41,817 nucleotides of DNA from assembly GCA_022579005.1 (NCBI GenBank), contig MU401737.1:1-41817 (forward strand), written 5' to 3'. The stretch is from Poronia punctata (Eukaryota > Ascomycota > Sordariomycetes > Xylariales > Xylariaceae). The notes beneath the pieces are model-generated. The model was not told where the DNA came from and made no database searches. It worked only from the letters and a program-made list of their open reading frames with translations. Positions 1 to 12,200 of this stretch are shown piece after piece; position 1 is the first letter of the stretch; every line of letters starts with the position of its first letter. The translations under genes were made by a program, and so were the position numbers.

Positions 1-3000
1 TAAACTATATATTATATATAAAGTAGTTATTTTAATAGTATAAAAATATATTTATTTTAATAATAAAATTTATATTTAAAAGTAAAAAAAATAAAATATG
101 TTGCTTTAAAACAATATAATAAAAAATTAACGCTTTACTTAGTAAGCTATATTTTAGTTTTAATAATATTAATATAGCTAATTTTGTTAATATTATTGCT
201 ATAGCTTTTTTAAATAAAACTAGTTTATTAAACTAATAAAGCATGCTTTAAAACATATATTTTAATAATAAAGCTAGCTTATATATTAGTATTAATAATT
301 TTTATAATAAGCTTGCTTTGCTTTTTTATGCTTATAATAATAGTAATTTTAAAGCAAGTTTAAATATAATTAGTAATTATATATTACTTTAAAGCTATAA
401 AAAATATTTAAAATAAATTTAGCTTTAAATTAAAGCTTTAAGCGCTTAGTTAAATATTATTTTATAAAATATTAAAAGCAACTATTATAATATTAATATA
501 AAAATAGCTATTTATATTAGTTGCTTATTATAATATATTTTTAATAAGCTAAAATTTAGTTTATTAAATTAAAGCTATAAAGTAATTAATTAATTTTAAA
601 AGCGCAATTATATTAAGCTATAAGCTAAGCAGCTTACTAAAGTTTATAATATTAATTTAAACTTAACTTTTACTTTTTTAGCTAAACTAGTATTTAATAT
701 TTTTAAGCGCTATATAAATAGTTTTTTTATTTTTAATTATAGCGTTTTAAATAATATAGCTAACTTAATAAATTAATATATTAGCATAGCATAGTACTTT
801 AAAAATTATATTTTTAAGCATAACGTTAACTTTTTTTAAAAATAGCTTATTAACTTTAGTATTTTATAACTATTAAGCTTTTATATAAATATTAAGCGCT
901 TACTTTATATTAGCTTTTTTACTTTTAAGTATATTTTTTATAGTAATAAAAAATAAATTAAACATTTTAACTTTTAAAGCAATTAATTAAATATTTACTT
1001 ATAGCAAAAAAAAAATTTTTTTTTAGTAAAAGCTTTTATAAGCTTTTAATAAAAGTAAACTTATATAAAAAGTAGCTTATATTAATAAATAATAAATATC
1101 TTAGTAGCTATTTTATTATTGCTTTTTTTAACTTTTTTTATAACTTTTATATTATTAAAGTTAATAGTAATAATATAAATAAAATTTTAAGTTTAGTTTA
1201 TATAAATATAGCTTTTACTTTTATATATAAATAAGTTATTATTTTAATATAAAGCTTTAACTATGCTTATATTGCTAATATAAGTAAAAGGTTTAATATT
1301 AGTAACGTTTTTTATAGCTAAAGCATTTTATTAATTTTAAGCATTAGCTACTTATATTAATTAAATATATTTTATTTATAACTGCTATACTGCTTTAAAA
1401 GCTATATTTTATAAAATTAAATTATACTTTTTAAATTTATAATATACTAAAAAGTAAAACTTATAATTATTAGCTAAGTTATTTTTTTAAATATAGCGTA
1501 ATACTTTAATTTTAATACTTTTATACTTTTAGCTAAATATAATAACGTTACTAAGTAAAGCAATATATTAAATATACTTAAATAAGCGCTTTTTTTTTAA
1601 AGTGCTACTAACTATTAAAGTATATAATTTTGTTTTTATTAAAGTTATATATTTTTAAGCAGTTTTATTATAAGTAAAAGTTTTTTAAATATACTTAATA
1701 CTTATAACTAAGTACCTTTTAATTTAAATAGCTTTAGTAACTTTTTTATTTTTATTTACTATAACTGCTTTGCTAGTTTATTAAATATATTATAGCTTAT
1801 ATACTTTACTAATTATAATTAATAAAAAGCTAAAAAGCTAGTTAATTTATTATTTTTTATTATTTTTTTATAATAACCTTTAGCTAGCTTATTATAATTT
1901 TAATTTTTTAAAAACATAAAGTAAAGTTATTTATAATAATAATAAGCTTTTATTTTATAATAGTTACTAGCTAGCTATTAACTATAGCTATACTTTTTGC
2001 TTATTAAGCGTTTTATTAATTTTTAAGCTAAGTTATAATAGCTTTAATAAAGTATAAGTAAAAAAGCTTATTAAGTTTTTTAAAAAGCTTAAACTTTTTT
2101 TTAAATAAACTAAAATCTTTTTTACTTTATTTTTAATATTTTTAAAAGCAAAATTTGTTTATTGTTTAAAAGTTAAGCTTATTATAAAGGTTTTTATAAG
2201 TAAGTTATTTAAAGTTATTAAATTTTAATTAATAAAAAAAAAGTAGCTTAAATTATAAAGTTAAGTATTTTTTATAAAAGGCTTTAAATTATAACATTAT
2301 TAAAATATAGCTTATTATAAGCTTTAATATTTTAGTAAAAAAAATAATATTGCTAAAAGTATTTATATAAGCTTTTAATATTATTTAACTAAAATATTTT
2401 TTTATAGTTATAAAGTATAGTAATAATAAAAACTTTTTACTTAAAATTATTTAAATAAAAATAATACTTAATAGCGCTATAAGCAATATTTTATTTTATA
2501 TAGTTTTTTATAAAAAGATTAACTACTTATAAACTTTATAAGTTAAAGCGTATTAAAGTAATAGTTAAATATAAGCTTTTAAAGTTATATAATAATTATT
2601 AAAGTAATAAAAAACTTTTTTAAGCTAGTTTATTACTTTAATACTATTAAAAAAAAAATTAAAACGTTTTAAAAAGTTAAAATAAGTTATATATTGCTAA
2701 AAAACATAAAAGTTATATAAAAAAGCAGTAAAATAGTTAATAAAAATTAAAGTTAAGTTTTTATAGCTTATAGTTAAAGTATTAAAAGTAAAAGTTAAAA
2801 TAAGTTTTTAGCTAAAAAATAATAGCAAAGCAAAGGTTTTAGCTAATTTAAAAGCTTTAAGCTTTAAGTTAACAATAAAAAATAAAATAAAGCTAGCTAA
2901 GTATAAATAAATAATTAAAAATATTACTTTTTAAATAAAAGCAAAGTTTAGTAAATTGCTTTAGTATTGTTTTAAAGCAAAAAGTTTAAGTAGTATAAAG

Positions 3001-4640
3001 TAGCAGCTTAAATTGTAGTTTTTATTTATAAAACTATAAAGCTTTATAAAAAGCAATATATTAAATAAAAAAAACTATATAAAATAACGTAAGCTAAAAT
3101 AATAAAGTGCAAATATGTTAAAAAGCTAGTATTAATTAAAAAAAAAAAGTATTAGCTAATATTTATATTTAGTTAAAATTTTAAAGGCCTTTACTTAAAT
3201 AAGCTATTAATTTTTAAAGTTTTTATTAAAAGTTTAATTTTTAAGTTATTTTAATTTTTAACTGCTAGCTTGCATATACGCAGCTTTAAGTATAGCAAAC
3301 CTTTTTTATACTTTATAAAATACGCTACTTTTTTTTATTTATTATAATATTTAAATTTTTTTAGTTTTTTAGTTTTTTTAATTTTATAGCTACTTATCTT
3401 TTAGTATTTTTAGTTTTTTAGCTATTTATTTTTTAGTTTTTTTTTTGTTTTTTTTTGTTTTTTTATATTTTTAGTTTTTTTAAATTGCTATTAAAAGTAT
3501 TTTTTAAATTATAGTTATATAACTTTATTAAACTAAAAATAGTAAGCTAGCTAAGTTATATTTTATAGTTTTAGCTTTATAGCTTAATTTATATAGCTTT
3601 TACTGCTTAGTTTTAAATTACAATAACTTAGCTATTTTTAAAGCCTTTTTATAATATGTTATCTTTATACTAAAGCTTTTAGCTAATTTTCGTAGTTTTT
3701 AAGGTTTAAAGTAAGCTAGTATTTTGCTTTTATTTTTTTAGTTAAATTGTTAATAGTTATAAAAACTTACTACATTTTTAGCTTAAGCACGTTTATATAT
3801 ATAAACATATTATTAATTTTTAGCTTTTTATTTTTTATATATAGTCTACTTTTTAAAAAAAAGCTTTTATAAGTTTTATATCTAAGCAAAATTACTATTA
3901 TAATAAAATTAAATTTTTTTAAAAATCACTTTAACTTTATACTAAAAAAGGTCTAGCTAAAGTAAACACATTAACTAGGTTTTAAAAGCTTTATATTAAT
4001 TATAGCTTTATAAAAGTATTTTAAAAAGTATAACTTAGTATATTATATATACAATAAATAATTAAGTATTTAGGTTTAAAAAGTAACGCAAAATAATAGC
4101 TATATATATAAAGATAAAAAACAAGCTAGTCCCTTTTAAAACTGCAGCTACCTTATAACGTAAAGCATAATAAGTATATATGCTAATTACGTTACATTAT
4201 TTATATAATAATTATAACTAGGCTAAATATAGTATATATTGCTTTATTACTATTCTACTTTTTTATAAATTTTATACTAAATTATTATAAAGCTATATAT
4301 TAAGTAATTTAATACCTATTTTTAACGCGTACATTAAAAATAGTAATAAATAGTGCGCTAAATATAACTTAAGCTTTAGTTATTATAAGTAATGCGTTGT
4401 TTATAAATAATAATAAAATATAACGCTTAACTTATAAATATTTAATAAATCTTTTAAAGTAGCTTTATTATATAAAAAGCATATTAATAATTTATTATGT
4501 TTATATTAATAACTAAAGCAAAACTAATTATTTTAAAGGCTATAGTATAAAAGCTTATAGTAATTAAATGCTTATTAAAAAAGCTACGCTTAAATCTTAA
4601 TTAAAATTAAATAATCTATTATAATAATACTTAAGCTATT
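1..4640. other. AT-rich, RIP-decayed repeat sequence without intact genes
   Basis: This stretch is almost entirely A and T with very frequent TpA. Remaining C and G lie mostly in GCT/AGC and CTT/AAG contexts, as expected when CpA has been converted to TpA on both strands. No reading frame of useful length survives. Decay is visibly milder from about 3.9 kb onward. Because a copia-type pol end and LTR follow, much of this stretch is probably the body of that retrotransposon, with its 5' LTR outside the window. I could not recognise individual domains in it. Confidence 0.7.
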
Positions 4641-4689
4641 AAGCTTATAATAGGCAATTAAAAGGAAGTTAGCACTTAATTATAGTATA

Positions 4690-4830
4690 TAAATATATAA
4701 AAGATATAAGTTTAGTATAAATATTTTTAAAAAACTTTTAAAGTTAAGTATATTTTAACTAAAGATATACTAGCTAATAGTTTAACTAAAAAGCGTTTTT
4801 GTACTATATTTAACAATTTCTATATAGTAT
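4690..4830 (+). pseudogene. Ty1/copia pol C-terminal remnant (end of RNase H)
   Basis: From about 4743 the plus strand reads KYILTKDILANSLTK, which matches the conserved C-terminal end of copia RNase H (family pattern roughly YxPTKxxLADxLTK). The Asp-to-Asn and similar changes are those expected from G-to-A or C-to-T mutation. Frame breaks and stops lie upstream, so the gene is dead. Its position about 60 bp before a purine tract and an LTR-like sequence is where the copia pol normally ends. The identification rests on one short conserved block read by eye. Confidence 0.6.
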
Positions 4831-4887
4831 TTAATTTATAATATATTAAAGTGCTAAGTTAAAATATATATAATATACAGTAGAGGG

Positions 4888-5273
4888 TTATTAAAAACGA
4901 GCAGCACGATGTTTTACACTAAAACTTAACATGTTTAACAATATATAACATGACTATAAGATGGTCTAATATTTATTAAAAATAACGGTATATAACGGCT
5001 ATTATTAGCTTTTATATTATCTAAGTACTTATAATATACCTATTCTTCTTATTTAAATATTAAATAATAAGCTTACTTACTTAATTAGCAAAGCTTAAAA
5101 CATATATAATTAAATGAATAAAATAGGTATTAATTTTTCCTTTTTTTCTTTACATATATTACAATATGCTTGATATATTAAAGCTTTATATAACCTTATA
5201 TCTTATAAACTAAAAGAGTTATTATAGTTGTAAGTTTAGAAAAGAAGCTTAGTTTTACTTATTTTTAATAACA
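4888..5273 (+). repeat. Copia-type LTR, probably the 3' LTR
   Basis: A purine-rich tract ending in tagaggg at 4881-4887 is followed by ttattaaaaacgagcagc. The proposed right end, tttttaataaca at 5262-5273, is nearly the reverse complement of the left end, giving the short terminal inverted repeats of an LTR. Bases 4899-4930 match 29562-29593 on the opposite strand without a mismatch, inside a second LTR-like unit of almost the same size (about 383 versus 386 bp). Boundaries are estimates, and the usual TG at the left end is not clear. Confidence 0.6.
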
Positions 5274-8163
5274 ACCCACTATATATAGAAAGTATATAAT
5301 ATAAAGTATTGAAAAAAACAAGTTAGCAAGTATATATAAGCTAAATAGTAAGTATATTATAAAATATAAAAAAAAATATAATAAAAGAAAGTTGTGCTAA
5401 TATTACTTAATTTTAAATAACCTTTTAAGCTAAACTAGCTACTAATACTTTAAACTAAAAACTTTTAAGCTAACTATTTATTTTAAAAAGAATTTAAATA
5501 TATTATTAGTTTTATAAAAAGTTTAATTTAATAAATATTAAATAACGTAAATAGTAGCGTAAAGCTTATTAATATACTAATATAAAGTTAGTAAAAATAA
5601 TAACATTATAATAAAAAATATTTATAGTATTATTTTAAAGTTTTTTAATTTACTTAAAGAGTAAAGCTTTATAAAAATAATAAGTAAAGTTATATAATTT
5701 AAGTTTACTATATAATTTAAATTAGCATAAAATAATAAAGTATATATAAAAAGTATTTATATTACTTTATAACTATAGCAACTTTAATAATAAAAGTAAT
5801 AAGTTTAAAAATTAGCTTTAGCAATTTTAGAATAGCTAATATTAACTTTATAATAACTATTAAAAGTAGTAAAAGAATAGTAAATATAACTAATAAAGCG
5901 TTTAGTACTAGTAATGCAATTTATAAAATAATAATAAAATAAGCAGTAAAGAAAAAAAGCGCTATTAGCACTTAAAGTAAACTTTAAAGCTGAAAAGCAT
6001 AAAGGTATTAAGCTAAAAACTTAAAACAAAAGTTTAAAAACAAAGTTTATGCTAATAAAGTAGGTATAAATGTTTTTAGAATTATAATAAGTAGCTTAAA
6101 GATTTTAACTAAACGCTTAACTACTTTAAATATATATATAAAGAAAAAAGGAGCAGTATGAAAATTAAAAGCAAAGTTAAAGTTGCTAATTAAAAACTTA
6201 AAAAAATAACTAAAAAAATAATATAAAACTTAATATAAAAAAAGCAGTAATTAAAAAAACAACAAGGCAACTAATATAAAAAAAAAGTAATAATAGCTTT
6301 TTTTATATAAAACACTTATTAAGATTATATTTATAATATATAAAAGTTAAAAAAGCGTAAATATAATTATATAATAAAAATATATATAAGTAACTTATTT
6401 AAATTTAAAAGCTTTATAAAACTAAAACTAAGTAGCAATTTTTTTAAAAGCAATAAATAGCGTTTACTTAGTAAGCTACTTAATAAGCTAAAGCAATAGT
6501 AGTACTAGTATAAGCATAAGCATAAAGGTAATAATAAGCAATATAATAAAGGAAATTAGTTTTAAAGCAAAATATATAAAAATAAAAAAAGGATAAAGCG
6601 TAAAAATAAAAGCAAGCTAAAACTATTTTAAACTAATATATAAAAACAAATAAGTTAATAAAAGAAGAATATAGCGCAAGCTAAAAAAAAAATTTAAGAA
6701 AAGAAAATATATAAACTTTATTACTCAATATTACTATATATACTTACTAAAGTTATAAAAATATAAAAAAATAAAAGCTTTAAGCAAAGAAGGCTTAAAC
6801 TTAGTAAAATATATATAATAAAAGCATTAAAAAGTAAGTAGCTTATATATATAAGTTATTTAAAAAGTAAAAAGTTAAAAAAAGCTTATAATATAAATAA
6901 AAAATGTTTACTTTTTATGCTTATAAAAAGTATTATATAATTAGCTAGTATAGCTACTATAAAAATAAATAAAAATAAATAAATAATAAATATACTATTT
7001 TTTAATTAAGCTATAGTAACTAGTAGTTAAAGTACTAATTTAAATTAAAAAGTTAATACTTAGTAAAAAACACTTTTAATAATTAAAAAATATAAGTATA
7101 TAAAAAAACTAATATATAGGTATAAAGTACTTTAAATACTAAGTATATATAAACTTAATTAAAAATATTTATAAAAGTATACTTAACTAAAGTATAAGCA
7201 CTATATAGTTAAGTAAAAAGATTTAAAGTATTTAAAGACTTTTTAAAAGTAAAAGTATAAAGTATAAGCAAGAAATTTAATTATAAAATAAGCAGTTAAA
7301 TAAAGCACTAAGTATACGTTTTTTTAAAGATTTTATAAACCCTTTAGCTAAATATAACTATAAAAGCTAAAGGTGCTAGTTACTTTAAGCTTCTTTTTTT
7401 ATATATATTTTATTTACTATACTAGTAAAAAGAAATTTAATTAGTTATGCTTAGTTTGCTATATTTAAATTTAATTTAAAAATTAAATTTTATTTTTATA
7501 TGTTTTTTATACTATAAAAGTTAAAAAGCTTTATTATAATATTTAATCTATTTAGTTTAAATAAAAAATATATAATTAAAAATAAGTTTACACTAAAAAT
7601 AACTAAGTAGTTATTTTTAAAATAAAAAGGCGTTTAGTATATATTAGTAGATTAAGCTACAATTAAGTTAATATTGAAAGAATAAGCAAAGCTTATTTTA
7701 AAAAATATAAAATATATAGCACATTAATTAAGAAATTAACTACGCACTTTATAAATTACGCTATAATTATTTTAGGTTTATTAATAATAAAGTTATATAA
7801 AATAACTAATAAAACAAAAAAAGTGCATACTTAGTATAAAGCATGCGCGCTATATATTATTTATATAGTACTAAGTAAAAATACTTTTAAGTTGTTTAAT
7901 AATTATAATTTTAAAAATAAAGCTAAAATAAAAGGTATGCAATATTAAAAAAGTAAAAAGCGCAAAGTGCATTTTACTTACTGCTTAATTAAGCAGTAAG
8001 TATAATTTACTTTATAGCTATTATAAATAAAGCGTAAGTTAAACTGCTTAATATATATATAACTAAAATAAATATAAGTGTTGCTTAACTATAAAGGTTA
8101 AATAACGCGTACTTATAAACTAGTTGCATATATATATTAATAATTTTATATGTTTAATATATA
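5274..8163. other. AT-rich decayed sequence, unresolved
   Basis: No intact gene, RNA gene or clear repeat boundary is visible. Base use is of the RIP type, with milder patches around 5.3-7.0 kb and 7.6-8.16 kb where more C and G survive. The stretch may be part of an older element into which the 8.16-15.14 kb retrotransposon inserted. I could not align any block to a known protein family with confidence. Confidence 0.6.
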
Positions 8164-8390
8164 TATTATAAGCTAGAAGCTTATATAGTTGTTATACTAG
8201 TACTTTAGCTAGTACTTTACACTATGCTTGCAAGCTACGTACAAAGCGCTTAAATAAAATAATATGTTAGCTATATAGTTGTATACAAGTAGTGCGTATA
8301 TATTTTTAAATTCTTTATTTTTTTTTAGTTAAAAAATAAACTTTACTTAAACTATATTAATAAGTATACTATTACTATAGCTTTATTATA
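8164..8390 (+). repeat. 5' LTR of gypsy-like element 1
   Basis: This copy aligns with 14913-15140 over its full length with one single-base indel. Most differences are C/T or G/A transitions (for example gcaagc versus ataagc, cacta versus tacta), the pattern RIP leaves between duplicate copies. It contains an imperfect palindrome around ctagtactttagctagtac. It keeps more C and G than the interior. Confidence 0.8.
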
Positions 8391-10659
8391 TATTTTTTAA
8401 CTTATATATTTTTAAAAGTTTTTTTTTTTTTAATAAATATAAATTATTTTAAGTAGCTAAACTAAAGTTTATAAAATATTTATAAGCTAATTAAAAGCAT
8501 AGTTTAGGCTTAATTAAATTAAGTTAATAAAAGTATAGCTACTTTGTACTAAATAAGAGTAGCTTTTAAATAGCGTTTTAATACTTTAGCTAAATAATTA
8601 GTAGCATAACTTAAAAATATTAAAAACTAAGCAAAGGCTATATAGCTAATATTTTTAAGCTAATAAAAAGCTGCTTTAAAAGCGCTTTACTTTAATTAAA
8701 TACTTTTTTTTAATAAAAGCTTTTTTTATTTTTTATAAAGTTTAATAAAAACTAAAGCTAATAAGCTTTATAAAAGCAGTTTATAAAGTTTAAATTGCTT
8801 AAAATGCTAAGTTTATTAGCAACGCGCAAGTATAGTAATATATTATTTATAAGCACTTTAAGCTATTTATATAAAAAATAATTAATAAATTTTATATATA
8901 AAAAGCTAAAATAAAAAAGTACTTTATTAAAAAGTTTTTTATTTATTTTACTATAACTTATTATAATTTTAAAGGCTGCTTATAAGCAATAATAAAGTGC
9001 TGCGTACTAAAGTAAAAGCTTTAAAAAAGCTTTAATATTTTTTTTTTAAGTTTAAAAAACTTATAGCTAAGTTTAAAAAAATATAATAGCTTAATATAGT
9101 AAAGCTTAAATACTTATAAAGCACGTTTAATAATAAGCTTATAAGCATATTAGTTAGTATTAAGCTTTTAGTAAATAATTATACTATATATATTAACTAT
9201 ATTATAAAAGTTATAAGCTAGCTTAAAAGGCTTTTAAGCTATAAAGTATAGCTATAGTTTTTTTTAGCTTTTATACTTATAATAAACGCTAATAATAACA
9301 TACTTATAATAAGCATTTTTAATATAAATAAAAGCAAGCGCTAAAAAGCATTATAAGTACTTTATAAAAAATATAAATAATATATAAATAAAAGTTTATA
9401 TATATGCTATAAAAAAAATAAACACTTTAATAAAAATTATATAATAGCTATAGCTAAATAGCTAAAAAAAATTAAAGTAAATAATATAGTTATTTTATTT
9501 ATAGCTATTAAAATAAATATAAGTTATAAGTATAACTTAAAAAATAACTAACTTTTATATATAGCTATATAAAAAAACTTAAACTAAAGCTAAATAAGTT
9601 ATTAAACGCTAAAAGCTATATAAATAGCTTTTTATTTACTATAACTATATTAATAAAAAATTTAAAGTTTTATAAAAGTTTTATTAATAATAGTTATAAG
9701 TATTATATAAGTATAAAAAAATAACTAGTATAGCGCTTAAAGCTAAAGCATATTTTAATAAAATAATAAAAATTAAAGCTAGTAATAAACGCGTTTTTTA
9801 CTTATAAGCGTTTTTTAAATAATATACTAGCTATTAATAAAATAACTTACTTATAAGTAAATATTAAAAAGTACTTAAAGCAAATATATGCTTATATAAT
9901 ACTTAAGCTATAATATTAATTAGTTTTTAGTAAGCTTTAAAAAAAAAGGTTATATATATAGCTTATAAAAAGCGTATAGTTATTAGCAAAGCAAAAAATA
10001 TAGTAATTTATAAAAAAAGCTATAACTTTTACTTATAAAATAGCTTTTTTAAGCTAACTATTATTAATATTATTATAACTATTTTTATTATGCTAATAAT
10101 ATATTTAATATAAATAATATATAAGTAAAGCTTAAAAATATAGTAGTTTAAAATTTTTATAGTTTTTATAGCAAATATTAACAAGGCCTTTAAACTAAAG
10201 CATTTAAGCTTTTTAAAAAAAAAGCTTTTTTTTAAGCTTATTAAATTTATAGCTTTATTTAATAAGGCTTTATTATATACGTTACTTTTTAACTACTTAA
10301 GCATAAATTATATCACTTTTTTGCTAAAAAATAAAAAAAAACGTAAAGTATAGGTTTTTTAAAGTTTTTTATATAAAATGTTTTAAAAAAAGCTTTTAAT
10401 ACTATATAAAACGCTTATAAAGCTATTAAATAAAAAGTTTATTTATATAAGCAAGTTACTAGCTAGCACCTTAGTACTTTTTATATATAAGCTTAAAAGT
10501 AGCTTTTATTTTTATATAAACTATTAAGCGCTAAATAAAGTTATATAGCATAATAGCTACTTTTTTTTTAATTTATAAAATGCTTAAAATGCTATTAAAA
10601 GTAAAATAGTTTATTAAAGTTAATATATACGCTATATTTAATAAATTATGTATAGCTTA

Positions 10660-12200
10660 AAATAAAAAGTAAAAAATAATATTTTATACTTATTTTAAGT
10701 TATTTAAATAGCTTATTACTTTTTTTAGCTTTTATAGCGCGCTTATAACGTTTTAGTAATATATAAACAACGCTTTTTATAACTATTTAAATATTTTTTA
10801 TATAGCTTATTTAAATAACGTTTTTATTTTTATTAATAAAATATATAAAAACTACTTAAAAAAAGTTAAGCTAGTTTTAAGCTACTTATAAAAAGTAAAG
10901 CTAAACTTAAATATTAATAAAAGTAAATTTATAGTTAAAAAAACTAAGTATTTAAGCTATATTATAAAAGTTAATATAAAAGTTAATATAGATTTAAAAA
11001 AAGTTTATATAATTTATAAGTAAAAAGCTTTTATTATACTTAAAAAAGTTTAAAAGTTTTTTAAGTTTTTAAACTTTTATAAAAAGTTTATTAAAAACTA
11101 CTTATTACTAATAACTTTTTTTATAGCTTTAATATAAAAAAAAGCGTTGTTTATTTAAAGTTTAAATTAAAATAGCGTATTTAAAACGCTTAAGTATTGC
11201 TTTTTAGCTAAGCTTAAGTTAGTATATTAAAACCTTAATAAACTTATAAAGATTAAAAGTAACTACTTAAAATAAGATTTTAAAAAGTGCTTTAACTAGC
11301 TAAGTAAAAGCAGCTAATAATAAGTTATAGCTTATTATTTTAAATAGCTTATATTTACTAAAATAAACTATATAATTTATAATAAAAAGCTTTTAATAAT
11401 TATAGCTTATTTATAAAAGTAGTAAGTAAAGCTTAAAAGCGTTATAAAAACTTTTATTATAATTATTAACTATAAAAACTTAATATATTTTATATTTATT
11501 TAAAAGTTAAAAAAAAAAATATAATAAGCTATTAAACTTATAAAATATAATTTTATATTTAAATTTTATATAAGCTGCTTAAATAATAAGCTTAACGCCT
11601 TTTTATATAAAAAATAAAATATTTTTTATAAGTTAAGCAATAAAACGCTTATAAAATATATATAAAAGTTATTATTAAATAAGTAGCTATTTTATAGCTA
11701 AGCTAAAAAGGTAATAAAAATAATAAGTATAAGCTAGCTAATAATATAAAGCAAAAAGCTTTTAAATTTTTTTAAAGTTTTTAGTTATAAAAACTTAGCT
11801 AAACTTTAAAGTATTGCTTTAAAAAGAATACTACTTATATTAAAATAATAGCAGCAATATAAAATAAGTTATTTATATTTTTTACTAGCTTAAGCTTAAA
11901 CGTTTTTATTAAAAAATGCTAGCTAACCTTATAAAAAGCGCTTATATTTTATAATTACTTATAAGTATTAAATTAAAAAATATTATATATAATATTAATA
12001 TAAAATATTTATAACTTTTATATTACTAAGTACTTAAAGTATAAGTTTACTATTATAATTTTTTTATAAAAGTTTTATTAGCTGCTTTTTTTTAAAACAT
12101 TTATAAGTTTTTAAAAAACTATAATGTTTATAAAAAAAATAATATAAAAAAACTAGCAACAAGGTTTGCTTAATTTGCTTTTAATATTAAAATAGTACTA
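10660..12200 (+). pseudogene. Gypsy-type pol remnant: RT, RNase H and start of integrase
   Basis: Reading through RIP-made stops, the plus strand shows the conserved order of a Ty3/gypsy polyprotein. The RT palm is at about 10660-10850. It includes QRYIN-like and AYLDDV-like blocks, but the two catalytic Asp codons read Asn (YLNNV at 10808-10822). Next come the connection blocks KTKYLSYII near 10950 and KFFKFLNFYKKFIKNY near 11060-11110. An RNase H end follows at about 11480-11600 (KNLEYF-like and RQARW-like remnants). The integrase zinc-binding region is at about 12016-12200, ending in a QQGLLNLLLI block that corresponds to the usual GLLxPLPIP. The rest of the integrase probably follows but I could not delimit it. 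Confidence 0.8.
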
